A stretch of 64,000 nucleotides of DNA, taken from Gracilimonas sp. (GTDB lineage Bacteria > Bacteroidota > Rhodothermia > Balneolales > Balneolaceae). The position numbers and the translations under genes are program-made. The notes below the pieces were generated by a model, which saw only the letters and a program-made list of their open reading frames with translations, did no database searches and was not told where the DNA came from. The stretch lies in the NCBI RefSeq assembly GCF_017641085.1, contig NZ_JAEPPI010000003.1, forward strand, positions 1-64,000, in the 5' to 3' direction. Below are positions 10,101 through 17,930 of the stretch, one piece after another (position 1 is the first letter of the stretch; each line of letters starts with the position of its first letter).

Positions 10101-11481
10101 TGTGGTTCTTTCACGTGCCGGCGAAATCAAGATCGTGAACGACGAAGGTAAAGTTCTCATCAACTACAATGTGCCTTACGGTTCAGAGATGTTGGTTGAG
10201 GAAGGCGATGTGGTACCTAAAGGAGCCGTGCTCTGTAAGTGGGATCCATATAATGCCCTTATCTTCTCCGAAATTGACGGTACCGTTGAGTACAAAGATA
10301 TCATCGACGGAGTGACTTCGTCTGAAGATACCGATGCTCAAACCGGTCACCGCGAAAAAGTTATTACCGATTCCAAAGATCGCTCGCTGGTACCAACCCT
10401 TGTGATCAAAGGAACCAAAGACCGAATCCGCGAAAATACACTGCCTGTTGATACCCACATCGTTATTGATGACGGTGCCAAGGTTGAAGCCGGTCAGGTT
10501 ATCGCTAAGATTCCGCGCGCTACATCCAAGTCTAAGGATATTACCGCCGGTCTGCCGCGTGTAACTGAATTGTTTGAAGCACGTTCCCCAAGCGAACCTG
10601 CCGTTGTTTCTGAAATTGACGGTATTGTTGAAATGGGTGGACGTAAGCGTGGTTCACAAGAGGTATTTGTGAAATCCAAAGACGGAACGGATGAGAAGAA
10701 ATATCTGATCTCGCTGAGCAAGCACATCTTGGTTCAATCCAATGACTTTGTGAAAGCAGGACAGCCTCTCTCAGACGGTACTATTCCGGCTCAGGATATT
10801 CTGAATATTCTCGGACCTTATGCAGTACAGTCGTATCTCGTGAACGAAATTCAGGAGGTTTACCGACTACAGGGTGTGAAAATCAATGACAAGCACATTG
10901 AGGTTATTGTACGCACCATGATGCAGAAGGTGGAAATCACCGATCCGGGCGATACCATGTTCCTTGAAGGGGATAAAGTGGATCGTTTTGAAGTGAACAT
11001 CAAAAACGACGAGCTGATAGGTAAGTTTGTAGTAACCAATCCGGGCGGTTCTGATCTGAAGAAAGGAGCTATCCTCGATCGTCGTGAAGTAAGAGATGTA
11101 AACAACGAGCTGATTAAAGAAGGTGTAGAAGAACTCGAAACCCGTGAAGCAGAACCGGCTATTTCTAAGCCAATTCTGTTGGGTATTACTCGAGCTGCAC
11201 TTTCAACCGATAGCTGGTTGTCGGCTGCTTCCTTCCAGGAAACAACCAAGGTACTTACTCAGGCTTCTATTGAAGCCAAGAAAGACTTCCTCCGCGGACT
11301 CAAAGAGAATGTGGTGGTTGGACATAAAGTGCCTGCCGGTACCGGTCTTCGCGACTACAACGACATTGTTGTTGGGTCTAAGAAAGACATGGAAGAAGGA
11401 GACGAAGAAATCGCCAAGGTATTTGAAGAACTTGGCGGAAGTGAAAACGGTGAAAGCGAAACCGCCGAAGCCGAAGATTAA
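7165..11481 (+). CDS. rpoC: DNA-directed RNA polymerase subunit beta'
   Basis: A 1438-aa beta' subunit starting at TTG (7165) behind a GGAGGAA ribosome-binding site. Visible landmarks are the N-terminal zinc-binding cysteines (CHCGKYK and CDRCGVEV), the catalytic Mg-binding loop [14 protein letters not shown], and the second zinc site ([13 protein letters not shown]) followed by the trigger-loop region. An Asp-rich stretch near residue 180 is a surface insertion. It lies 30 bp after rpoB and is followed by the operon terminator. Confidence 0.98.
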   Translation: MPVTKTLTVTKDFDSIGVSLASAETILSRSHGEVLTPETINYRTFKPEMDGLFCEKIFGPVKDYECHCGKYKRIRYKGIICDRCGVEVTRKAVRRERMGHITLTVPVVHIWYFKSLPNKIAYLLGMSSKNLDKIVYYETFVVINPGVARDLGYAQGDMISEEEKWDILEQLPEDNQELDDDDDDKFIVKEGADALEALLGDLDLDDLAYNLRYEVKHETSQMRKKKKLKRLQVIESFRAANQHTENRPEWMVQSVIPVIPPELRPLVPLEGGRFATSDLNDLYRRVIIRNNRLKRLIDIKAPDVILRNEKRMLQEAVDSLYDNSRKSNAVRNNNRPLKSLSDMLKGKSGRFRQNLLGKRVDYSGRSVIVVGPELKMHECGLPKEMAVELYKPFIIRRLIERGYVKTVKSAKKVVDRRDAVVWEVLENVIDGHPVLLNRAPTLHRLGIQAFQPVLIEEKAIRLHPLACTAFNADFDGDQMAVHLPLSHDAVLEASVLMLGSHNILSPANGGPIAVPSQDMILGLYYLTKPNDGMKGEGKTFASPAEVLVAFDQGKIDTHAKINVRIPTVNEDGEVVHEVIKTSTGRVLFNQITPKEIPFINKTLGKKELRNLIGDIHAIVGTAKTSRFLDDMKKLGYEEATIGGLSFSLDDIIIPDAKGELITKAKDEVTDIQGRYEMGFITDNERYNQVIDKWTSTTNRVSETLFSALASDRNGFNPVYMMADSGARGSKEQIRQLGGMRGLMAKPQKSSMQQGNEVIENPILSSFKEGLTVLEYFISTHGARKGLADTALKTADAGYLTRRLVDVSQDVIINENDCGTLRGIKMAALKDNEDIIESLEDRIIGRVSLHEIYDPISDELICEANQMIDESVASKIAETSIEEVEIRSVLTCETGRGVCAKCYGRDLARGTVVEKGEAVGVIAAQSIGEPGTQLTLRTFHVGGTASRLEAESQHKTKFEGKVEFENVRVVVYNDGEEEHNVVLSRAGEIKIVNDEGKVLINYNVPYGSEMLVEEGDVVPKGAVLCKWDPYNALIFSEIDGTVEYKDIIDGVTSSEDTDAQTGHREKVITDSKDRSLVPTLVIKGTKDRIRENTLPVDTHIVIDDGAKVEAGQVIAKIPRATSKSKDITAGLPRVTELFEARSPSEPAVVSEIDGIVEMGGRKRGSQEVFVKSKDGTDEKKYLISLSKHILVQSNDFVKAGQPLSDGTIPAQDILNILGPYAVQSYLVNEIQEVYRLQGVKINDKHIEVIVRTMMQKVEITDPGDTMFLEGDKVDRFEVNIKNDELIGKFVVTNPGGSDLKKGAILDRREVRDVNNELIKEGVEELETREAEPAISKPILLGITRAALSTDSWLSAASFQETTKVLTQASIEAKKDFLRGLKENVVVGHKVPAGTGLRDYNDIVVGSKKDMEEGDEEIAKVFEELGGSENGESETAEAED

Positions 11482-11526
11482 TCACTTCAGCAACACTTCG
11501 TTAACCGAAGTAGCATAAATAAAATT

Positions 11527-11562
11527 AAAGCCCCGCACATTGTTTATGTGCGGGGCTTTTTT
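11527..11562 (+). terminator. Rho-independent terminator after rpoC
   Basis: A perfect 14-bp inverted repeat (AAAGCCCCGCACAT with ATGTGCGGGGCTTT) closes a 5-base loop and runs into a T-tract. It sits 45 bp after the rpoC stop and closes the tuf-rpoC gene cluster. Confidence 0.95.
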
Positions 11563-11649
11563 ATATGCACGAATTTTGTTCAGGTTTGTAGATGTCGGGT
11601 AATTCACTAATAAGAGCTTGCATGTGTTTTCTTTGACGACGTAATTATT

Positions 11650-11872
11650 GGGTATAAATAGCTCCGTCCTTCAGGGCGGGGACAAATAAACCAGTATAAA
11701 AACCCAAGTATTATTGGATGAAAAGGCTCGGATAGTTTTCGCCGGGTTGGGCAATTCATTTTTTAAAGGCTATTTAGCCAAAGCTTCGGATATCGATGTT
11801 ACGTAATCGACATTGGGGCGAAGCTTATTCATGTTCTTTTTAACCCCGTCCTGAAGGACGGAGCTATTTATG
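11650..11872. repeat. MITE-like dispersed repeat, copy 1
   Basis: A non-coding element of about 223 bp with terminal inverted repeats of about 28 bp: the left end contains ATAAATAGCTCCGTCCTTCA and the right end carries its inverse. A second copy with the same ends and a conserved interior (TTTTCGCCGGGTTGGG, CATTTTTTAAAGGCTA, CCAAAGCTTCG, ATTGGGGCGAAGCTT) is at 19377-19602. The termini are themselves palindromic around CCTTCAGG, which resembles REP/BIME elements moved by REP-associated tyrosine transposases. No transposase gene is in the window. Confidence 0.8.
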
Positions 11873-11927
11873 TTTTAACTTTCCCCGTCATCGGTTTTAT
11901 TATGAAGTCACCAATTGTACCCAAGTC

Positions 11928-12035
11928 GTCATGCTGAACTTGATTCAGCATCTGAGGAGGGCGAGCAAATAGCGAAGTCATTAGGCTGTTATAAGCAGTC
12001 ACTCCTTTCAGACCCTGAATCAAGTTCAGGGTGAC
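11928..12035. repeat. Imperfect inverted repeat (dispersed-repeat type)
   Basis: Arms of about 26 bp at 11928-11953 and 12010-12035, each built around TGAACTTGATTCA or its inverse, flank a spacer of about 56 bp. Only one copy is in the window. With the MITE-like repeat and the rpoC terminator it accounts for most of the 660-bp gene-free stretch between rpoC and the next gene, in which I see no coding region. Confidence 0.55.
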
Positions 12036-12141
12036 AACCTATCTATCACAATATACACTTAGCCACTTGGTGAAGGGTAGAGTTTGTTTATTACGACTTA
12101 ATTTTGCTATTTCTGATTAGCTCATTATTAAACCTATCATA

Positions 12142-12531
12142 ATGAACAAAGCCACGAAAGCGTACAATGAAGATCAGTCACCTGCCGACAAGGAAATTTG
12201 TGATGCATTGGCCGTGCTAATTAATACCTATTTACCTGAGGCTGAGAACAAAATCTGGCATGCTCACCCGGTTTGGTTTTTGGATGGAAATCCGGTAGCA
12301 GCATATAGCAAACTGAAAGATTGTGTACGGCTTTTCTTTTGGAGTGGGCAGTCGTTTGATGAAGAAGGGTTGAGCAAATCAGGATCCTTTAAAGCTGCTG
12401 AAAAACGATATACTTCGGTGGATCAGTTCAATAAAAAAGAAATAAAGCAGTGGATTGAGAAAGCAAGAGACATCCAATGGGATTACAAAAACATCGTAAA
12501 AAGAAAAGGAAAGCTGGAACGGCTGAAGTGA
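12142..12531 (+). CDS. DUF1801 (YdhG-like) domain protein
   Basis: A 129-aa soluble protein of the DUF1801 family. The segment ENKIWHAHPVWFLDGNPVAAY and the following CVRLFFWSGQSF match the family core, a small fold related to iron-chaperone-like YdhG proteins whose function is not established. The Lys-rich C-terminus is typical. It lies 6 bp upstream of a GNAT acetyltransferase, probably in one transcript. No enzyme activity can be assigned from the sequence. Confidence 0.8.
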   Translation: MNKATKAYNEDQSPADKEICDALAVLINTYLPEAENKIWHAHPVWFLDGNPVAAYSKLKDCVRLFFWSGQSFDEEGLSKSGSFKAAEKRYTSVDQFNKKEIKQWIEKARDIQWDYKNIVKRKGKLERLK

Positions 12532-12537
12532 GTACAT

Positions 12538-12966
12538 ATGAAACCCGCGAAATTGACCCCATTTGTAAACGATCCCGGTGAAGAATTAGAGTTTGCTGTC
12601 GATCAGTTAAGAAAATACAATCGGTCTTTTACCGGCCCTTTTGAAAGTGAGTATTTCGGTTTTATAGCAAAAAATGACTCCGAAGAGGTAGTAGGGGCGG
12701 TACATGGAAATACCGAATGGGAATGGGTTTTTATAAAGCATCTGTGGGTCAGTGAAGACTTCAGGGGAATGGAGCTTGGCTCAGAGCTCATGGAGGCTAT
12801 CATACAGGAAGCCAACAGGCGCGGGCGCTATAAGTATTACTTGTCCACGTTTGAATTTCAGGCTCCTGAATTTTATAAAAAACTGGGTTTTGAGATATTT
12901 GGCACATTGCCACAGGTGTCCGGAGAATACGATTCATTCTACATGAAAAGGGAAGACAGAAAATGA
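12538..12966 (+). CDS. GNAT family N-acetyltransferase
   Basis: A 142-aa single-domain GNAT protein. The acetyl-CoA-binding region is FIKHLWVSEDFRGMELGSEL, in which the usual R-x-x-G/A-x-G/A loop has Glu in place of the middle Gly/Ala. The C-terminal APEFYKKLGFEIFG is the typical beta5-alpha4 segment. The acceptor substrate cannot be predicted. It starts 6 bp after the DUF1801 gene and is followed by a bidirectional terminator shared with the convergent DoxX gene. Confidence 0.85.
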   Translation: MKPAKLTPFVNDPGEELEFAVDQLRKYNRSFTGPFESEYFGFIAKNDSEEVVGAVHGNTEWEWVFIKHLWVSEDFRGMELGSELMEAIIQEANRRGRYKYYLSTFEFQAPEFYKKLGFEIFGTLPQVSGEYDSFYMKREDRK

Positions 12967-12978
12967 ATCCGGAAAATT

Positions 12979-13010
12979 GAAAAGCCAACCTGAAGAAGGA
13001 TGGCTTTTAA
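12979..13010. terminator. Bidirectional terminator between GNAT and DoxX genes
   Basis: An inverted repeat (AAAAGCCA with TGGCTTTT, plus inner CCT/AGG pairs) lies between convergent genes ending at 12966 and 13034. A-rich and T-rich flanks on either side suit termination in both directions. Confidence 0.7.
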
Positions 13011-13033
13011 GAACGATCATAGTTACTGTGAAA

Positions 13034-13450
13034 TTAAATAGGGGCTGCATCGGAATTGTCTCCGCCGGAGGTGCCAAGCATATCATCCAGAGAATATTTA
13101 CCGGTTCCCATCATAGATAAAGCAAGGCTGGTAAGCAGCAACATAAGTTCCAGTCGCATTCCGCTGAAACCATTATCGCCGCCCATCTTAACGGTGAGTA
13201 TGGCCACCAGCATTGTGAAGGCCAGTAATATGCCCGGAATCTCAACTTTGTAACCAACCAATACCATAATGCCGCCAACAAATTCGACCAGGGCTACCAC
13301 CCAGGCCATTACTCCGGGAAGAGGGATGCCGATATTTCCGAAAAATCCTTGTACTCCTTCTATTCCGGAAAGCTTACTCCATCCTGCAATAATGAAAATC
13401 ACACCAACACCAATACGTAACAGTAACTTTGCTAAATCTTTATTCTTCAT
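13034..13450 (-). CDS. DoxX family membrane protein
   Basis: A 138-aa protein with four predicted membrane helices (about residues 9-25, 45-65, 70-88 and 97-115). The N-terminal LAKLLLRIGVGVIFIIAGWS and the Gly-rich second helix are typical of DoxX/DoxD-like proteins, which are linked to quinone or thiosulfate redox and oxidative stress functions in other bacteria. The Gly/Ser/Asp-rich C-terminal tail is non-conserved. It is a single-gene unit convergent with the GNAT gene. Confidence 0.85.
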   Translation of the reverse strand: MKNKDLAKLLLRIGVGVIFIIAGWSKLSGIEGVQGFFGNIGIPLPGVMAWVVALVEFVGGIMVLVGYKVEIPGILLAFTMLVAILTVKMGGDNGFSGMRLELMLLLTSLALSMMGTGKYSLDDMLGTSGGDNSDAAPI

Positions 13451-13535
13451 CAGTACTCCTGTTTGGGTTTAAGGGTCTCAATAATCTATTTTAAAACGGA
13501 TAAACTTCAAAAGAAAAAGTTTAATGTCTAACTAA

Positions 13536-14069
13536 ATGATACAATCCGAAGCAAAAAGGCTAATTGAAGAAGCCGGGTTTAACAAAAATGAGCCGGTGAA
13601 ATGGGCTGACCTTGGTTGTGGGAGCGGGCTCTTCAGCCATGCCTTAGCCGAGCTTATGCCAAGAGAGAGTGAAATTCTAATGGTGGATAAGGTCAATCAG
13701 GCTCCCATCAAATCTCAGATGGGCGGAGTACATTTTAAGTTTCTGCAAATTGATTTCAACGAACAGCCTCTTCCGGATAGCAATTTTGACGGAATTCTGA
13801 TGGCCAATTCACTTCATTATGTGAAAAATAAAAAGCCCTTTATTCAAAAGTTAAAGACACATCTTTCAGGTGATGGTCGGCTGATCATCGTTGAGTATGA
13901 TACTGTTCAGTCCAATCCATGGATTCCATATCCCATAAACCTTAAACAACTGGAGCAATTATTTGGGGAGGCAGGATTCGAATCTGTAAGAAAAATCGGG
14001 GAGCGGCCATCCAGATATGGACAAAAGAATATGTATGCTGTTGAAGTGCTTTTGACCAATGACCAGTGA
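13536..14069 (+). CDS. Class I SAM-dependent methyltransferase
   Basis: A 177-aa methyltransferase with motif I WADLGCGSGLFSHALAE near residues 23-39, an acidic motif II (ILMVDKV), and the later motif FDGILMANSLHYV. This is the compact form of the Methyltransf_11/25 type. The substrate is unknown. The last codons are built from a tandem TGACCAR repeat that continues past the stop codon. It is convergent with the M28 peptidase gene. Confidence 0.85.
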   Translation: MIQSEAKRLIEEAGFNKNEPVKWADLGCGSGLFSHALAELMPRESEILMVDKVNQAPIKSQMGGVHFKFLQIDFNEQPLPDSNFDGILMANSLHYVKNKKPFIQKLKTHLSGDGRLIIVEYDTVQSNPWIPYPINLKQLEQLFGEAGFESVRKIGERPSRYGQKNMYAVEVLLTNDQ

Positions 14070-14100
14070 CCAATGACCAAAATTGAATTCGGTCACTGGT
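14053..14100. repeat. Four tandem TGACCAR heptamers with an inverted partner
   Basis: Four 7-bp units (TGACCAA, TGACCAG, TGACCAA, TGACCAA) occupy 14053-14080 and include the stop codon of the methyltransferase gene. ACCAGTGACC (14062-14071) pairs perfectly with GGTCACTGGT (14091-14100), so the RNA can form a 10-bp stem between two convergent genes. Confidence 0.7.
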
Positions 14101-14115
14101 TCAGGTCAACACAAA

Positions 14116-15666
14116 TTAGTTTCCGCCGTCCCGGTTTGCCGTACGCGGTATGGGCCAGGTCATTTGCTCACCGGTTCTTCGGCTGATCGGTAACACAGCT
14201 TTATCGCGAGGGAAAGTCTCGGGATCTTCGCTGGCCATATACGTTAGAACTGCCGTCAGGATGGCATTATTCCGTACATCATCGAAAACGATTTTATCAT
14301 AAGTATCGCGATTGGTATGCCAGGTATAGTTCCAGTAGCTCCAGCTTAACGAGCTAAGAGAAAAACCGGGAGCTCCAGCTGAAACAAAAGAAGCGTAGTC
14401 GGAACCGCCACCACCGGGAGTTCCTGGAAAAGTGGTTTCAATATGTCGGGTGATATCGCGGGGTACAGCTTCCAGCCATCGTCCTAAAAACTCATAAGCA
14501 TGCAGGAACCCCTGCCCGGATATGCGGACCACACGTCCGGTTCCATTATCCTGATTAAACAAGGCCTGCATATTGTCAACGATCTCAGGATTGTCTTCCA
14601 CAAAAGCCGCTGATCCGTTAAGGCCCTGCTCTTCACTTCCCCACAGTCCGACAATAATCGTACGTTTTGGGTTTGGATACACTTCTTTCAGAATTCGCGC
14701 AGCTTCCATCATGGTAATGGAGCCGGTGGCGTTATCGGTGGCTCCGGTTCCGCCATCCCAGGAATCGTAGTGAGCTGAAAGGATAATGTACTCGTCCGGT
14801 TTTTCTGAGCCGGGAATGGTAGCAATGGTATTGAAAGTCGGGACTTTACCTAATTTCCTGGATTGGGCATTTACCTTAATCACGGGGTTATCTCCATACT
14901 CAACCATTCGATAAAGCATGCCATAATCTTCAAGGGCAAGGTCTATTACAGGCACTTCTTCGGTGCCCGCACTGAAGATTTTATTCACACCAAATCCACT
15001 TGACCATCGGGATTGGATAATACCTGCTGCTCCTGCTTCTTCCAGAACGGAGAGCACTTCGCGGGAGTTGTAGCCAATTTTTGTGAAGCGTTCGCGCCAG
15101 GCATCTTGCATGGCATCACGCTCTTGTTTCATTTTTTCGAAAGATTCTTCAGTCGCGTATTCTTCCCAATTATAATCAGGACGGCCGGTGGGCTGCATCA
15201 TAGAAACCAGGATGAATTTTCCTTTGATGGTTTTAAGCCATTCTTCAAATGCGGCTTTGTTTTCTACATCAGGGATGATATCTAATTTACCTTCAACTCC
15301 GCCTTTCTTGGTGGCCGGACTCCAAGCCAGCTGCATTCCTTCCAGCGAAACCACCCGGGGTGAAACCAGGTCAACATGGGTGATGCCTCGTTCCCATCCC
15401 TGCCACTGCCCAAACTGCTGATTTTCTGCTGAGATTCCCCATTCTTCAAATTGCTCAACGGCCCATTCATGAGCTTGCTGCATTTGAGGTGTTCCAACCA
15501 GTCGAGGGCCGATCACATCCGTGAGCTGATGTGCCAGGTATTCCAGCTGCGAATTTTCAGTGGCCTCTTTTACGATGGCATCTACCATTTCGTCGGTCGT
15601 TTGAGCATGGACCGGCCCGAATGGCAGCGACATCATTATACATACAATAAGTGCGATTCTTTTCAT
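14116..15666 (-). CDS. Secreted M28 family metallopeptidase (carboxypeptidase Q-like)
   Basis: A 516-aa exported zinc peptidase. An N-terminal signal peptide (residues 1-21, ending in VHAQ) is followed by a long region that includes a PA-type insertion (about 120-250) and then the M28 catalytic domain. Candidate zinc ligands and catalytic residues are His299 (SAHYDSWDG), Asp311 (GATDNATGS), Glu345/346 (WGSEEQGLN) and the late TWHTNRDTYD His. It probably trims peptides in the periplasm or outside the cell. The gene is monocistronic. Confidence 0.9.
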   Translation of the reverse strand: MKRIALIVCIMMSLPFGPVHAQTTDEMVDAIVKEATENSQLEYLAHQLTDVIGPRLVGTPQMQQAHEWAVEQFEEWGISAENQQFGQWQGWERGITHVDLVSPRVVSLEGMQLAWSPATKKGGVEGKLDIIPDVENKAAFEEWLKTIKGKFILVSMMQPTGRPDYNWEEYATEESFEKMKQERDAMQDAWRERFTKIGYNSREVLSVLEEAGAAGIIQSRWSSGFGVNKIFSAGTEEVPVIDLALEDYGMLYRMVEYGDNPVIKVNAQSRKLGKVPTFNTIATIPGSEKPDEYIILSAHYDSWDGGTGATDNATGSITMMEAARILKEVYPNPKRTIIVGLWGSEEQGLNGSAAFVEDNPEIVDNMQALFNQDNGTGRVVRISGQGFLHAYEFLGRWLEAVPRDITRHIETTFPGTPGGGGSDYASFVSAGAPGFSLSSLSWSYWNYTWHTNRDTYDKIVFDDVRNNAILTAVLTYMASEDPETFPRDKAVLPISRRTGEQMTWPIPRTANRDGGN

Positions 15667-15760
15667 GAATCCTTTCTCCGATTCTGTCAGTTAAAATTAA
15701 TCGGAGAATATATTCTATAAACGGGTAAAAGGGCGAGGTTGTAATTTCTTTTTACGAATA

Positions 15761-15786
15761 AAAAAACCGCCTCAAAAGAGACGGTT
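15761..15786 (-). terminator. Terminator after the rhodanese gene
   Basis: Read on the minus strand, AACCGTCTC and GAGGCGGTT form a 9-bp stem with one G-U pair and a TTTT loop, followed by a run of T. It lies 28 bp beyond the rhodanese stop codon. Confidence 0.8.
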
Positions 15787-15813
15787 ATTGAAAATAGTTT
15801 ATGAATTTAAAAT

Positions 15814-16161
15814 TCAGACTTCTGTTCCGGTCAATTCATACCCGGCTTGTCTCCAGCCTGCAAGGCCTTCTTCAAAGTCACTGACGTTGGTATATCCCAT
15901 TTCTTCCAGCTTCTGTGCAAGATTTGGCGAAGCGTCACAGTCTGAATTCGCGCAATACACAATAATTTCAGCGTCCATGAATGGGATTACTTCTTTAGCC
16001 AGTTCTGCATTTTCCGTGGGTATATTGATGGAACCCGGAATATGTTTTGCGAGATAGGCATCGCGTGATAATGCGTTAATAATGATCGGTGCAAATTCAC
16101 CGGTCATTTTGCGATGTAATGTTTCTGCGTCTGTTCGTTGAAGTGTTGCTGTAGCCGTCAT
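15814..16161 (-). CDS. Rhodanese-like domain protein
   Basis: A 115-aa single-domain rhodanese. It has the family's N-terminal DAYLAKHIPGSINIP motif and the active-site loop VYCANSDCDAS, with the predicted persulfide-carrying cysteine at position 70. Such small cytoplasmic rhodaneses move sulfane sulfur between carriers. There is no signal peptide. It is transcribed alone and followed by a terminator; the M20 gene upstream ends 63 bp away. Confidence 0.9.
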   Translation of the reverse strand: MTATATLQRTDAETLHRKMTGEFAPIIINALSRDAYLAKHIPGSINIPTENAELAKEVIPFMDAEIIVYCANSDCDASPNLAQKLEEMGYTNVSDFEEGLAGWRQAGYELTGTEV

Positions 16162-16224
16162 AATCTTTGAGTTTAGATTCGACTTCTTACTTCATTCCTA
16201 TAACAAATCACAGCCTGCTCGCAT

Positions 16225-17361
16225 TCAGAGCAGTTTCTCTTTATAAATGGAAAAGAAAGTGAGGGCAGCAGGTTCTATAATATCATCGGGAAAATCGTAT
16301 CCGGGATTATGCAAAGGGGGCAGGCTTTCACCGGCTCCGAATCCAAACTGAGCGCCTTTATTGGTAGCTGTGAAATAGGCAAAATCCTCTGACCAGTTAT
16401 TGGGATGATCCATCTGTTGAAGCGTCAGCTCATTGGCTTTTGCAGAGTCAGAAATCATGCCTACACAATCGGCATCATTAAGCGTAGCAGGATAGATCTC
16501 AGAATAACTCCATTCGAAATCCAGCCCGTTTTCCTCAGCTAGGTCCGCTACAATTGCTTCCGATTTATTACAAAGAAGATCAAGATCTTCGTTTTGGTAG
16601 GCTCTCAGAGTTATGCCCATTTCCAGACTGCCCGGTGAAACACCAAAGGCAACTTCCCCTAATCGTATGTAGATAAGGGTGGCAATGGTATGATCGGAAA
16701 AAGCCGAGCGGTTATCATTTGCCAGCTCCAAAATTTGGTCAATAATGTCAGTGGCCGTGTAGTATGGATTCAGTCCGTTCTGAGGTTCAGCTGCGTGTGA
16801 TGTCCTTCCGTCCAGCTTTACCGTGAAACCACAGGAAGCGGCTGTGAAACTTCCGGTCTTCAGTAAAACAGTATCCTTTTTGACTCCGGGAATATTGTGG
16901 AGAGCAAAGATGTAGTCCGGTGATAGCGCATGAAACTCCTTGGACTCAACCACATCTTTAGCTCCCAGGTAATTTTCCTCAGCAGGTTGAAAGAGCAGAA
17001 CGGCTTTTCCCTTTTTGGGTCTGTTCTGAGATATTAACTGCCCCAGTCGTGCAATAATAGCCATGTGGCCATCGTGCCCGCAAAGGTGGGCTACTCCGGG
17101 TATAGAAGAACGATAGGCCAGGTTCGACTTTTCCTGGATTGGGAGGGCATCCAGTTCACATCGGAAGATCAGAGTTTCGCCCGGTTCCTCTCCTTCAAAC
17201 ACAAAGGCTTTCCCGGTTTTTGAAATCGATATTTCCTCATCGGGATTTAGTGCATTGATGAAGGCTGAGATGCGTTTGGAAGTCTCAAACTCCAGGTTCG
17301 ATAACTCAGGGTAGCGATGAAGGGTGCGTCTCAGGTTGATGACATCTTGTAAATCGGACAT
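16225..17361 (-). CDS. M20 family amidohydrolase
   Basis: A 378-aa M20 metallo-amidohydrolase, close to N-acyl-L-amino-acid and IAA-conjugate hydrolases. Metal-binding signatures are HLCGHDGHMA, FQPAEENYLGA and ALHNIPG, with the dimerisation domain in the middle. No signal peptide is seen, so it should act in the cytoplasm on N-acylated amino acids or small peptides. It starts 3 bp after the stop of the RidA-like gene, so the two are probably one transcription unit. Confidence 0.9.
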   Translation of the reverse strand: MSDLQDVINLRRTLHRYPELSNLEFETSKRISAFINALNPDEEISISKTGKAFVFEGEEPGETLIFRCELDALPIQEKSNLAYRSSIPGVAHLCGHDGHMAIIARLGQLISQNRPKKGKAVLLFQPAEENYLGAKDVVESKEFHALSPDYIFALHNIPGVKKDTVLLKTGSFTAASCGFTVKLDGRTSHAAEPQNGLNPYYTATDIIDQILELANDNRSAFSDHTIATLIYIRLGEVAFGVSPGSLEMGITLRAYQNEDLDLLCNKSEAIVADLAEENGLDFEWSYSEIYPATLNDADCVGMISDSAKANELTLQQMDHPNNWSEDFAYFTATNKGAQFGFGAGESLPPLHNPGYDFPDDIIEPAALTFFSIYKEKLL

Positions 17362-17364
17362 AAA

Positions 17365-17862
17365 CTAATTTTTTACAGCAGTAACCATGATTTCTACTTT
17401 AGCATCCAGAGGAATTCGGCTGACTTCAACAACCGCCCGTGCCGGTGGGTTCTCCGGAAAGTACTGAACATAGACTTTATTGAATGCGGAATAATCATTC
17501 ATATCATCCAGAAACACCTGCGCCTTCACCACATCCGACATTTCATAACCGGCGACCTTTAATACCGCCCGGATATTCTTCAGCGTTTGGTGGGTTTGAG
17601 ATTCAAGGTCATCTCCGGCAAGCTCGCGACTTTCGGGTATCAGGCCTATCTGTCCTGATAAATAAATTGTATTGCCAACCTGAATGGCCTGGGAATACAC
17701 GCCGACAGAAGCCGGTGCATTTTCGGTGTTTATGATTTTATTTTGCATCTCCGTGCCTGTCTCTGATTCAATCTCATTGCAGGAGGTAAATACCCCTGCA
17801 ATGAGAAGGCAGAAAAGAAATGGTATATAGGTGAACTTTTTTATCGTCATATATTCGGGCAT
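17365..17862 (-). CDS. RidA family protein with lipoprotein signal
   Basis: A 165-aa protein made of an N-terminal lipoprotein signal (hydrophobic FLFCLLIAGVFTSC, lipobox cysteine near residue 27) and a RidA/YjgF domain (about 42-164) with TENAPASVGVYSQAI and NPPARAVVEV. Cytoplasmic RidA proteins deaminate reactive enamines and imines; an exported lipidated version is unusual. The conserved arginine of the active site is in the PPARAVVEV motif. An in-frame ATG four codons later (17850) is an alternative start. It is coupled to the M20 gene. Confidence 0.85.
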   Translation of the reverse strand: MPEYMTIKKFTYIPFLFCLLIAGVFTSCNEIESETGTEMQNKIINTENAPASVGVYSQAIQVGNTIYLSGQIGLIPESRELAGDDLESQTHQTLKNIRAVLKVAGYEMSDVVKAQVFLDDMNDYSAFNKVYVQYFPENPPARAVVEVSRIPLDAKVEIMVTAVKN

Positions 17863-17930
17863 TTTAGAGTTTGAGATGCTGAGTGTATTTCAGCTTCTGA
17901 AAATGATCAGGTCGTTGGCCAACTGTGCTG

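Noticed and set aside
11144-11518. Open frame overlapping the end of rpoC
   Set aside because: Same-strand alternate frame within a conserved gene; no ribosome-binding site or family.
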